A DNA stretch of 33,343 nucleotides from Thermoleophilia bacterium (lineage in GTDB: Bacteria > Actinomycetota > Thermoleophilia > Gaiellales > Gaiellaceae), in the NCBI GenBank assembly GCA_025930955.1, contig JAICNY010000007.1, positions 1-33,343 on the forward strand, written 5' to 3'. Below are positions 15,758 through 23,544 of this stretch, piece after piece. Every line of letters begins with the position of its first letter. Position 1 is the stretch's first letter. The notes under the pieces were generated by a model. The model ran no database searches and was not told the origin of the DNA. It saw only the letters and a program-made list of their open reading frames with translations. The translations under genes were made by a program, and so were the position numbers.

Positions 15758-16294
15758 GTGCGCATCGCGGTGCTCGGAGGAGGGCGTGTCGGGAGCGCGC
15801 TCGCGGCCACATGGCAGGCGGCGGGTCATGACGTCTCCGTCTCGACGCGCGACACGGTCGGCGAGGTCGCGGCCGGCGCCGACGTGCTCGTCCTCGCGGT
15901 GCCCGCGCCGGCCGGGCCCGACGTGCTCGCCGCGGCCTGCCCGCTCGACGGGCGCATCCTCGTCGACGCGACGAACAACCTGAGCGGCGGGCCGAGCGGC
16001 GCCGAGCTCGCGGCGCTCGTCCCCGGCGCCCGCGTCGTGAAGGCGTTCAACACCGTGTTCGCCACGTTCATGCACGCGACGCCGCCGGAGCGGCCCGCCT
16101 CCCTCGTCCTCTGCGGCGACGACGCCGGGGCGAAGGAGGTCGTCGCCGGCCTCGTGCGCGACGCCGGCTTCGACCCGGTCGACGCGGGCGGCGCCGAGCG
16201 CACGGGCGACGTCGAGGCGTTCGCGAGGCTCGTGATCAACCTCGCGTACGCGCAGGGCCGAGGCCCGTTCGTGTACCGCTTCGAGCCGCGCTAG
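15758..16294 (+). CDS. NADP/F420-type dinucleotide-binding oxidoreductase
   Basis: 178 residues. The start MRIAVLGGGRVGSALAATW is a Rossmann GxGxxG fold (GGGRVG), and the middle (LVLAVPAPAG, GRILVDATNNL, VVKAFNTVFATFM) matches the NADPH-dependent F420 reductase/NADP oxidoreductase family, which passes hydride between NADP and coenzyme F420. This protein is shorter than most characterised members (about 210-220). The start is GTG 15758 with a poor ribosome site. Whether the organism makes F420 cannot be decided here. It has no clear operon partner; the next gene follows after 54 nt. Confidence 0.85.
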   Translation: MRIAVLGGGRVGSALAATWQAAGHDVSVSTRDTVGEVAAGADVLVLAVPAPAGPDVLAAACPLDGRILVDATNNLSGGPSGAELAALVPGARVVKAFNTVFATFMHATPPERPASLVLCGDDAGAKEVVAGLVRDAGFDPVDAGGAERTGDVEAFARLVINLAYAQGRGPFVYRFEPR

Positions 16295-16348
16295 CGCCGG
16301 TACGATCGGTGCTGTCGGCGCGTCCCCCGGCCGCCGATATCCGAGGAG

Positions 16349-17830
16349 ATGGGTCACACCCTGCGGAACCGCCTGGCGGCGGGAGGGCTCGCCGTCCTGC
16401 TCGTGGCCGGTGCGGTCGCCGGGGCGGTCGTCGCGCTCCGCGCCGGCTCCACGACGGTCGAGCGCTTCGCGCTCGGGACGGTGGCGGTGCAGGTGACGCC
16501 GTCGCGGCAGGGGGAGGTGGATGCCTACGCGCCGCTCGTCGACTGGGGCGCGCGCGTGCGTCCGTACCGCGCGCCGCTCGACGTCCGGCTCGAGTTCAGG
16601 GCGCTCGACCGCGACGCGGCGCTCGCCTCCCTCCGCTCCGGAGACGCGGCCGCGGAGAACGTCCGGACGGTGCAGCGCGACCTCGACGGCGTCGTCCGCG
16701 ACGCCCTCGCCCACGCGGCGATCGTCGGCGGGCTCGGGTCGCTCGCGGGCGGGATCCTCGCCGGCGCAGTCGTCGCGGCCGTCTCGCGCCGGCGCCGCTG
16801 GCTCGCGCACGGGGCCTTCGCGGGCGCCTTCTTCGCGCTCGCAGCGATCTCGGCCGCAGCGCTCGACCTCCGCCACGCCGACCCGGCCGCCTTCCGCGAG
16901 CCGACGTTCTACGGTCGCGGGGACGAGCTGCCGCAGCTCCTCGCCTTCTCCGAGCAACTCCTCACGGCGAGCGAGCGCTACACGGAGTCGTACGACACGG
17001 CGCTCCGGTCGCTCGCGAACGTGCTCGCGGTCGGCAGCGGCGGGCTCGCCGACGGCCGGGGGCGCACGACCGCGATCGTCGCCTCCGACCTGCACACGAA
17101 CGGGCTCGTCCTCCCCGCCCTACGGGATTTCGCGCGAGACCGCACGCTCTTCTTCGTCGGCGACTACACGCAGCTCGGCACGCGCTTCGAGAACGGGATG
17201 GCCCTCGGCGTGTCGGCGGCGGGCGGACGGGTCGTGGCCGTGTCCGGCAACCACGACTCGGCCGCGTTCATGCGCTCGCTCGCCGAGCACGGGACGCTCG
17301 TGCTGACCCGCGACGGGCGGCTCGCCGCGGACGGCTCGACCGACGGCGAGCCGGTGGTCGAGGTGGACGGCCTACCGGTCGCGGGCTGGGACGACGCGCT
17401 CGAGAGCAGCGGGGCGCTCGCCGAGCACCGGCTCGACCTCGATCCGGCGCTCCTCCTCGACCAGGAGGAGCTCTTCGTCTCCTGGTTCGAGAGCCTCGAG
17501 CCGCGGCCCTCGATCGTGCTCGTCCACCGGCATGCGCTCGCGCACGCGCTCCTCGAGCACGTGGCCGCCGAGGAGGACGCACCGGCGCTCGTCATCCTCG
17601 CCGGCCACGACCACGAGCAGCACTTCCACCAGGAGGGGCCGCACGTCCTCGTGGACGGAGGCACCGTCGGGGCGGGCGGCCCGTTCGAGGTCGGCGAGCG
17701 GCCGGCCGGGTTCGCGCAGCTCCATCTCGGCCCGACAGGGCGGCTCGAGGCGCTCGACCTGATCGAGGTCGAGCCGCTCTCCGGCGAGGCGAGCGCGCGC
17801 CGCGTGGCGCTCGACCCCGCGGCTCGGTAG
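16349..17830 (+). CDS. Membrane-anchored metallophosphoesterase
   Basis: 493 residues. TM1 is about 10-30, followed by a 90-residue outside region and two more helices (about 124-144 and 151-171). The cytoplasmic C-terminal half (about 240-430) is a calcineurin-like metallophosphoesterase with all metal motifs: SDLH 246-249, GD 271-272, GNHD 300-303, VHRH 392-395 and GHDH 419-422. It hydrolyses a phosphate ester with two metal ions, but the substrate is unknown. The ATG at 16349 directly abuts a GAGGAG, which is too close to act as its ribosome site, so initiation may be unusual. The next gene starts 89 nt later on the same strand. Confidence 0.87.
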   Translation: MGHTLRNRLAAGGLAVLLVAGAVAGAVVALRAGSTTVERFALGTVAVQVTPSRQGEVDAYAPLVDWGARVRPYRAPLDVRLEFRALDRDAALASLRSGDAAAENVRTVQRDLDGVVRDALAHAAIVGGLGSLAGGILAGAVVAAVSRRRRWLAHGAFAGAFFALAAISAAALDLRHADPAAFREPTFYGRGDELPQLLAFSEQLLTASERYTESYDTALRSLANVLAVGSGGLADGRGRTTAIVASDLHTNGLVLPALRDFARDRTLFFVGDYTQLGTRFENGMALGVSAAGGRVVAVSGNHDSAAFMRSLAEHGTLVLTRDGRLAADGSTDGEPVVEVDGLPVAGWDDALESSGALAEHRLDLDPALLLDQEELFVSWFESLEPRPSIVLVHRHALAHALLEHVAAEEDAPALVILAGHDHEQHFHQEGPHVLVDGGTVGAGGPFEVGERPAGFAQLHLGPTGRLEALDLIEVEPLSGEASARRVALDPAAR

Positions 17831-17919
17831 TTCCCCGCGCGCCGGTCCGCGGCCGTACCGATGCCCGCGGGCCGCGCCGGACGGAGACTTCGGGCGGAAC
17901 CGACGGAAGGGAGGCGGCC

Positions 17920-19467
17920 ATGCCCACGCTGCTCGCACGAAAGCCCGCCGCGCCTCCGTCCCCGACGCCCCCGGCGCCGGAGCCGCCGCTGCCGCCGCCC
18001 CGCCCCTGGGACGACCCGCGCGCCCGTGCGCTCGCCACGGTCGTCGCCGCTGCGAGCCTCGGCGGCCTCGCCGCGCTGGTCTTCCCCCGCGGGCCCGTGA
18101 CGACGGCCTCGGCGCTGACGCTCCTCGCGCTCGGCCTCGCCATCGGCCTCGCCGCCGGTGCGCTCCTGCGCTCCCGCTGGGCCATGCTGCTCGCGGCCCT
18201 CGGCTTCGCGGCGGCCTTCGAGCTGCGCTGGATCCCGCTCGAGAGCCCGGTGCTCGACCCGCCGCGCTTCGACACGGCGTACGGGATCCTGGCTGCGCTC
18301 CTCGGCCGCGGGTTCTTCTTCCTCGTCGCGATCGTCCCGATGCTCGTCGGCGTCGCGCTCGGGGCCGCGTACGCGCGCGGCCGACCCGAGCGGGTCTCGG
18401 CGTGGCGCTGGGCCCGCCGCGTGTTGACGGCGGCGGCTACGCTGGGCGTCGCGGCGCTCGCCGTCGCGCTCGCGCTCCCCGCGAGCACGCCGCCGGTCCC
18501 CGGCGGGCTCGCGGCGCTCGAGCAGATCGAGCTCGGCGGCGAGGAGCAGTGGATCTCCGTCCGCGGTGCGAGCCCGGACAACCCCGTCCTCCTCTACCTG
18601 AGCGGCGGCCCCGGCCAGACCGACATGCCGCAGGTGCGGGCGTGGTGGCGCGATTTCGAGGAGGACTTCACGATCGTGAACTGGGACGAGCTCGGCGTCG
18701 GGAAGTCGTACCCCGCGCTCGGGCCGGGCGAGGAGGTCACGCTCGACCGGATCGTCTCCGACGCGATCGAGCTCGCCGAGAAGATGCGCGACCGGTTCGG
18801 TCAGGACAAGATCTACCTCGTCGGCGAGTCCTGGGGCAGCTTCCTCGGCGTCCTCGTCGCGCGCGAGCGGCCCGATCTCTTCCACGCGTACGTCGGGAGC
18901 GGCCAGATGGTGGACATCCTCGAGACGGACACGCGGCTCTACGAGGACATGCTCGCGTACGCCGAGCGGACGGGCGACGAGGCGGCCGCCGAGCGCATGC
19001 GCGGCTACGGGCCGCCGCCCTACGACGACCCGTTCGCGAACGCGTACGTCATGACGTACTACGAGGAGCTCGCCGGCGAGTACGACTTCCTGCCGTACCT
19101 CGAGGAGCGTGCCGCCGAGGTGAACCCCGGGCCGTGGGGCATCTTCGGGAGCGAGTACACGCTCGTCGAGAAGGTGAACGTGCTCCGCGGGCTCGTCGAC
19201 TACTTCACGGTCGTCTACCCGCAGGCGCAGGGGATCGACCTGCGCGAGGAGGCGAGCCGGCTCGAGGTGCCCGTGTACCTCGTCCAGGGACGGCACGAGC
19301 TCGACGCGCGGACGGATCTCGCCCGGTCGTGGTTCGCGGGCCTCGAGGCGCCGCGGAAGCGGTTCGAGTGGTTCGAGAACGCGGGCCACGCAACGGCGTT
19401 CGAGGAGTTCCGCCGCTTCCACGACCTCATGACGGAGACGGTGCTCGCGGAGACGTACCGGCGCTAG
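17920..19467 (+). CDS. Membrane-anchored alpha/beta hydrolase (proline iminopeptidase-like)
   Basis: 515 residues. A Pro-rich start (11-29) is followed by about five membrane helices (roughly 36-56, 61-82, 86-101, 122-155, 167-186) and then an alpha/beta hydrolase domain at 205-515. The oxyanion motif SGGPG is at 228-232, the nucleophile Ser304 lies in GESWGS, a candidate acid is Asp462, and the catalytic His490 is in NAGH. The SGGPG and GESWGS motifs resemble proline iminopeptidases. The hydrolase domain should lie in the periplasm or cytoplasm depending on the odd or even helix count, which I cannot fix. The ATG at 17920 has AAGGGAGG 6 nt upstream. Confidence 0.88.
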   Translation: MPTLLARKPAAPPSPTPPAPEPPLPPPRPWDDPRARALATVVAAASLGGLAALVFPRGPVTTASALTLLALGLAIGLAAGALLRSRWAMLLAALGFAAAFELRWIPLESPVLDPPRFDTAYGILAALLGRGFFFLVAIVPMLVGVALGAAYARGRPERVSAWRWARRVLTAAATLGVAALAVALALPASTPPVPGGLAALEQIELGGEEQWISVRGASPDNPVLLYLSGGPGQTDMPQVRAWWRDFEEDFTIVNWDELGVGKSYPALGPGEEVTLDRIVSDAIELAEKMRDRFGQDKIYLVGESWGSFLGVLVARERPDLFHAYVGSGQMVDILETDTRLYEDMLAYAERTGDEAAAERMRGYGPPPYDDPFANAYVMTYYEELAGEYDFLPYLEERAAEVNPGPWGIFGSEYTLVEKVNVLRGLVDYFTVVYPQAQGIDLREEASRLEVPVYLVQGRHELDARTDLARSWFAGLEAPRKRFEWFENAGHATAFEEFRRFHDLMTETVLAETYRR

Positions 19468-19501
19468 AAATCGGCCGGCCTCGACGGCCTGACCATTGCT
19501 T

Positions 19502-19509
19502 AAGTACTT
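19502..19509. promoter_or_regulatory. AT-rich palindrome upstream of the PAP2 gene
   Basis: AAGTACTT lies within TTGCTTAAGTACTTGACC, a distinctly AT-rich patch in an otherwise GC-rich intergenic region, 65 nt before the chosen start. It is a candidate repressor or promoter site; no matched -35/-10 pair could be confirmed. Confidence 0.25.
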
Positions 19510-19573
19510 GACCGCAGCCGGTTTCCGTGCGACCAACGATGCCGCGGCGCCGGGCCCGTGCGAGCCTCGCTGC

Positions 19574-20536
19574 ATGGGACCTGTGCTGGATCGGGCGGCA
19601 CGGGGGGCGGCGGCCGTCGCGTGGCAGGTCGTGCTCGTCACGGTCGCGGCGCTCGTCTACTTCGGCGTGCGGGGCCACACGGAAGGCAGCGCTCCGGAGG
19701 CGTTCGGGAACGCGCACACCGTCGAGCGGATCGAGGAGGCGCTCGGGATCACGTGGGGCCACGCCTTCCAGGCCGCCGTGATCGGGAGCGAGACGCTCGT
19801 GACCGCCGCGAACTGGGTGTACGTGTACGGCCACTGGCCGGTCATCGCGGCGGCGGCGGTCCTCCTCTACGCGTTCCGGCGCGAGCGCTACGTCCTCCTG
19901 CGCAACGCGATGTTCATCTCCGGGCTCTGCGGCTTCGCGTTCTTCGCGTTCTTCCCGGTCGCGCCGCCCCGGCTCGTCGACCCGTCCCTCGTGGACACCG
20001 TGACGCTCTACTCGGAGGGGTACCGCACGCTCCAGCCGCCCTCGCTCACGAACCAGTTCGCGGCGATGCCGAGCCTGCACGCGGGATGGAACCTCCTCGT
20101 CGGGATCGTCGTCTTCGGCGCGACGGCCAACCTCCTCCTGCGGGCGCTCGCCGTGGCGATGCCGGCCGCGATGCTGTTCGCGGTGGTCGCCACCGCGAAC
20201 CACTACGTGCTCGACGTCGTCGTCGGAGTCCTGCTCGTCCTGGCCGGCCTCGCCGTCGCGGTTCGCATGCAGCCACGTACACTGAGGGGTGGTGAGCCCG
20301 AGGCCCCCACGGAGGGAAGCCTCGGCCGTCCGACCCTTCGTCGTAGCCCATCGCTCGGGCAACTCGCTCGCGAAGGCCCGAGCGGCCGAGCGCGTCGGCG
20401 TGCCGGCGCTCGAGGCGGACGTGCACCTGTACCGCGGGCGGCTCGAGCTCCGTCACCTCAAGACCGCAGGCCCTCTGCTCCTCTGGGACCGGTGGAGGCT
20501 CGCGAACCCGTTCTCCCGGCGTCTCGTCCTCGCTGA
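19574..20536 (+). CDS. PAP2-family membrane phosphatase/phosphotransferase
   Basis: About 320 residues from ATG 19574; the frame is open to a TTG at 19496, but that adds no recognisable sequence. It is a multi-helix membrane protein with the PAP2-type signature: MPSLHAGW (catalytic His), NHYVLDVV (second His plus Asp), and the upstream VYVYGHWP, FFPVAPPRL segments seen in Aur1/Ipt1-like enzymes. It probably removes or transfers a phospho-head group on a lipid. After the last helix, about 85 Arg/Pro-rich residues run on in a frame that overlaps the next gene by 248 nt; this tail looks like out-of-frame sequence and may come from loss of the original stop. It heads a three-gene lipid cluster. 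Confidence 0.8.
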   Translation: MGPVLDRAARGAAAVAWQVVLVTVAALVYFGVRGHTEGSAPEAFGNAHTVERIEEALGITWGHAFQAAVIGSETLVTAANWVYVYGHWPVIAAAAVLLYAFRRERYVLLRNAMFISGLCGFAFFAFFPVAPPRLVDPSLVDTVTLYSEGYRTLQPPSLTNQFAAMPSLHAGWNLLVGIVVFGATANLLLRALAVAMPAAMLFAVVATANHYVLDVVVGVLLVLAGLAVAVRMQPRTLRGGEPEAPTEGSLGRPTLRRSPSLGQLAREGPSGRARRRAGARGGRAPVPRAARAPSPQDRRPSAPLGPVEAREPVLPASRPR

Positions 20537-20984
20537 GCTCCTTCCCGTCGTCGGGCGCGAGACCGAGCTCGTCCTCGACCTGAAGGGGTGGAGCACCCGG
20601 CTGAGCGAGCGGGTCGCGGCGGCGCTCGAGCCGCGCGTGGCCGCGGGCGGCGCGACGACCGTCTGCTCGCGGAGCTGGCGGCTGCTCGAGCCCTTCCGCG
20701 CCGCACGCGGGATCCGCGTCGTCCACTCGGTCGGCAGCGAGCGCCAGCTCGCCCGCCTCCGCCGGCGGTTCGCCGGGAACGCGCTCGACGGCGTCTCGAT
20801 CCACGAGCGACTGCTCGACGCGGGCACGGTCCGCGAGCTCCAGGCGATCAGCCGGACGGTCCTCGCCTGGCCGGTGAACACCGCGGCCCGGGCGCGAGAG
20901 CTCACGGCGCTCGGCGTCACGGGCCTGATCAGCGACCGGCCGGGCGAGCTCCACGCGGCGCTCGCGGCCGCGAAGGTGCGCTGA
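20289..20984 (+). CDS. Glycerophosphodiester phosphodiesterase-like protein
   Basis: 231 residues from GTG 20289. The fold begins with FVVAHRSGNSLAKA and LEADVHL, matching the HR and ExD metal and catalytic positions of GDPDs, and ends with GVTGLISDRP. The usual second histidine pair (HD) reads RHLK here, so activity is uncertain. The family cleaves glycerophosphodiesters to glycerol-3-phosphate and an alcohol. The start must lie upstream of 20330 to include the first strand, which forces the long overlap with the PAP2 tail. It is followed 4 nt later by the flippase-like gene. It is probably a cytoplasmic lipid-turnover enzyme or a non-catalytic relative. Confidence 0.78.
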   Translation: MVSPRPPRREASAVRPFVVAHRSGNSLAKARAAERVGVPALEADVHLYRGRLELRHLKTAGPLLLWDRWRLANPFSRRLVLAELLPVVGRETELVLDLKGWSTRLSERVAAALEPRVAAGGATTVCSRSWRLLEPFRAARGIRVVHSVGSERQLARLRRRFAGNALDGVSIHERLLDAGTVRELQAISRTVLAWPVNTAARARELTALGVTGLISDRPGELHAALAAAKVR

Positions 20985-20988
20985 GCCC

Positions 20989-21921
20989 TTGCCCTCGCTC
21001 GAGACGCTCGCGGCCACCTTCGCGGGCCTCGACGGCAGGCTCGTCGCCGTCGCGCTCGTGTTCCACCTCGCGAACTTCGGCTTCCGGTCGCTCGCCTGGC
21101 GCAACGTCCTACGCGCCGCCTATCCGGACCGGGCCGTTCCGGTGCTCTCGATCGCCGGCGCGTACGCTGCCGGCGTCGCGGTGAACGCGTTCACTCCCGC
21201 GCGCGGCGGCGACGTGCTGAAGATCGCGCTCGTCCGGGCGCGCATCCGCGGCTCGTCCGTCCCGACGATCGCCTCGTCGATGGGCGTCGTCACGCTCTTC
21301 GACCTCGTCGTCGGGGCGAGCGCGATCGCGGCGCTCGCGGCGATCGGCGTCCTTCCGGCGCCGCCCGGACTGCCCGAGCTCCCGACGGCGCCCGCGCTCG
21401 TCACGGAGCATCTCGCGGTCGCGCTGCCGGTCGCCGTCGCGCTCGCCGCGGTCGCCGCGCTCCTCGCGCGCCGGTTCCGAGGCCGCCTCGCGGCGGCGTG
21501 GGGCGGCGTGAAGGCGGGGGCGTCGATCCTCGGGACGCCGCGCCGCTACCTCACGGAGGTCGCGCCGCTCCAGCTCTCCGCCTGGGTTTGCCGCGTCGGC
21601 GCGGTGTTCTTCCTGCTCGCGGCCTTCGGGCTGCCGGCGACGCTGCCGGTCGCGCTCATCGTCGTCATGGCGGGAGGGCTCTCGACAATCGTCCCGACCC
21701 CCGGCGGGATCGGGACGCAGCAGGTGCTGCTCGCGTACCTCCTGCACGCCACAGCGTCGACCGCGGCGGTCGTGTCGTTCTCGCTCGGGATGCAGGCGGC
21801 CGTGACGACGCTGAACGCGTTCCTCGGCGCCGCGGCGCTCATGCTCATGTTCCGGACGCTCCGCCCGGCGAGCGCCGTGCGTGCGCACCTCCAGGCGGCG
21901 AGGCGCGAGGCGCGCGGCTAG
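20989..21921 (+). CDS. LPG-synthase-TM/flippase-like membrane protein
   Basis: 310 residues with about eight membrane helices. The pattern matches the lysylphosphatidylglycerol synthase membrane region (UPF0104, flippase part of MprF): ANFGFRSLAWRNVL at the start, NAFTPARGGDVLKIALVR in the first third, and PTPGGIGTQQVLLAYLL near the end, with the strongly kept Pro-Ala-Arg-Gly-Gly-Asp and Gly-Gly-Ile-Gly motifs. There is no synthetase domain, as in many actinobacterial members. The start is TTG 20989 with AAGGTG about 9 nt upstream, 4 nt after the GDPD stop. The context with PAP2 and GDPD suggests transport of a lipid or lipid-linked molecule. Confidence 0.85.
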   Translation: MPSLETLAATFAGLDGRLVAVALVFHLANFGFRSLAWRNVLRAAYPDRAVPVLSIAGAYAAGVAVNAFTPARGGDVLKIALVRARIRGSSVPTIASSMGVVTLFDLVVGASAIAALAAIGVLPAPPGLPELPTAPALVTEHLAVALPVAVALAAVAALLARRFRGRLAAAWGGVKAGASILGTPRRYLTEVAPLQLSAWVCRVGAVFFLLAAFGLPATLPVALIVVMAGGLSTIVPTPGGIGTQQVLLAYLLHATASTAAVVSFSLGMQAAVTTLNAFLGAAALMLMFRTLRPASAVRAHLQAARREARG

Positions 21922-21943
21922 CCGTCTACACTCGTCCCAGGAA

Positions 21944-22261
21944 ATGGTCACGCGCGTCACGACCTTCGAAGGCAAGCCCGAGCAGATCGAGGAAGGCGTC
22001 CGGCTCTTCACCGAGACCACCCTCCCGTGGCTCCGGGACGCGACCGGCTTCCGCGGCTGGCTCGCGCTCCACGACCGCGAGCACGACCGCGCGATCGGCA
22101 TCACGTTCTGGACGGACGAGGAGGCCGCGGACGCCGGCAACGAGAAGGGCGGCCCCTTCCGCGACGAGATCTCGGAGAACGTGGGGACGCGGATGACGAG
22201 CTTCGAGCTCTACGAGGTCATCTACACCGACGGGATGACGTTCTCCGCCTCGGCGGGCTGA
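21944..22261 (+). CDS. ABM-superfamily (ferredoxin-like fold) small protein
   Basis: 105 residues. The layout is a beta-alpha-beta-beta-alpha-beta dimeric ferredoxin-like fold (TRVTTFEGKPEQIEEGVRLF, GFRGWLALHDREHDRAIGITFWTDEEA), as in antibiotic-biosynthesis monooxygenase/Dabb families. No heme or cofactor residues are obvious. The ATG at 21944 follows AGGA very closely, and TACACT at 21927-21932 could be a -10 giving a nearly leaderless message. The 3' end overlaps the opposite-strand ltrA gene by 40 nt. It may bind a small ligand or quinone; no specific activity can be claimed. Confidence 0.8.
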   Translation: MVTRVTTFEGKPEQIEEGVRLFTETTLPWLRDATGFRGWLALHDREHDRAIGITFWTDEEAADAGNEKGGPFRDEISENVGTRMTSFELYEVIYTDGMTFSASAG

Positions 22262-23466
22262 GCCCGGGCCTCGAGCCGGTCGAGCGGTGACGGCTCGCCG
22301 CGGGCCCTGCGGCGGGCGGCGGCGAGCTCCTCGAGCGCGATCACCGCGACGAGGACGCCGACGACGAGCGCGGAGAGGACGAGCGCCGGCGCCACGAGAC
22401 CGAGCGGCGCGAGCGCGACGCACGCGAGCGCGCCGCCCAGCCGCTTCCACGAGAGCGACCGGGCCATGCGGAGCCGGAAGAGCACGTGCGCGAGCAGGTA
22501 GAGCGCCGGCCCGGCGACGACGACCGCCACCTCCCGGCCGGGCAGCACGTCGAGCGGATGGGCGATGACGAGCTCGTCGCCGACGGCGGCCACGATGATC
22601 CCGGCCACCATCACGACGTGGAGGTACGTGTAGCCGTCGCGCGCGAGCCGCGTCCTCTCGTCCACGGGCGCCTGCGCGAGCCGCCGCTCCGCGATGCGCG
22701 CGACGTACGTGAAGTAGAGCCACCACATCGCGGCCGTCGCGAGGAACGCGAATGCGAACGCGGCGACCCGGGGCGTGTCGATCTCGAGCCCCGCGGCCGT
22801 CGCCCCCGTGATCACGATCGTCTCGCCGAGCGCGATGATCATGAAGAGCTGGAACCGCTCGGCGAAGTGGGTCGTCTCGACGTTCCAGGTCGAGTGCGGC
22901 AGCCGCGGACGGCCCGGGAGCCAGTAGACCGTGAACGGCCCGGCGACCTCGATCGCGATCCCTGCGAGCCAGAGCGCCGTGCGCTCGGAGCCGTCGGCGA
23001 GGCCGCCCGCCAGCCAGAACGCTCCCGCCACGACGAACCAGACGAGGATCCGCGCCGCGCGTGCGCGCTCGAGGCTGCCCGGGTCGCCGGCGACGAAGGC
23101 GAGGAACGTGTGCCGCCCCACCTGGATCGCCACGTACGACGCGGCGAAGAGGAGCCCGCGCTCGCCGAACGCCTCCGGGATCGCGACCGCCATGAAGAGG
23201 CTCGCGAGCATCACGCCGATGAGGAGGAGACGTACGGCCGGCGAGTCCGGGTCGAGCTCGTTCGTGACCCAGGTCGTGTAGTTCCAGGCCCACCACACGA
23301 CGAAGAGGACGATCGCCGCCTGGCCCATCCCCTGGAAGGTCAGGTTGTCGAGCAGCAGATGCGAGACCTGCGTGATCGCGAAGACGAAGACGAGGTCGTA
23401 GAAGAGCTCGAGCGTCGTCGCCCGCTGCTCGTGCCCGTCCTCGCGCGACCGCGCGAACCTGCCCAT
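22222..23466 (-). CDS. Low temperature requirement protein A (LtrA) family membrane protein
   Basis: 414 residues with about ten membrane helices. Family markers include ELFYDLVFVFAITQVSH at the start, HFAERFQLFMIIALGETIVITG in the middle, and YLHVVMVAGIIVAAVGDE later. LtrA in Listeria is needed for growth at low temperature; the molecular role in actinobacteria is not known. The ATG at 23466 has no clear ribosome site; the 3' end overlaps the ABM-fold gene by 40 nt in convergent orientation. A strong terminator of the upstream minus-strand gene lies just before it, so it is probably transcribed on its own. Confidence 0.9.
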   Translation of the reverse strand: MGRFARSREDGHEQRATTLELFYDLVFVFAITQVSHLLLDNLTFQGMGQAAIVLFVVWWAWNYTTWVTNELDPDSPAVRLLLIGVMLASLFMAVAIPEAFGERGLLFAASYVAIQVGRHTFLAFVAGDPGSLERARAARILVWFVVAGAFWLAGGLADGSERTALWLAGIAIEVAGPFTVYWLPGRPRLPHSTWNVETTHFAERFQLFMIIALGETIVITGATAAGLEIDTPRVAAFAFAFLATAAMWWLYFTYVARIAERRLAQAPVDERTRLARDGYTYLHVVMVAGIIVAAVGDELVIAHPLDVLPGREVAVVVAGPALYLLAHVLFRLRMARSLSWKRLGGALACVALAPLGLVAPALVLSALVVGVLVAVIALEELAAARRRARGEPSPLDRLEARAQPAEAENVIPSV

Positions 23467-23487
23467 CCGCGAAACGGTAGAGCAACG

Positions 23488-23518
23488 CGAGAGGGGCGCC
23501 GCTCGGGCGCCCCTCTCG
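23488..23518 (-). terminator. Hairpin terminator downstream of the LVIVD gene
   Basis: A perfect 13-bp stem (23488-23500 with 23506-23518) with a 5-nt loop lies between the LVIVD gene stop (23545) and the ltrA start. Confidence 0.8.
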
Positions 23519-23544
23519 GTCGTTCTCGATTCGGCCCGGCCGTG

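Noticed and set aside
16309-17919. 5' half of a 1052-codon plus-strand frame leading into the hydrolase
   Set aside because: Before 17920 it is out of frame with the phosphoesterase gene and Arg-rich; the hydrolase has its own ribosome site and ATG.
17164-19641. 825-codon minus-strand open frame
   Set aside because: It is antisense to the phosphoesterase and alpha/beta hydrolase genes, both of which have full catalytic motifs.
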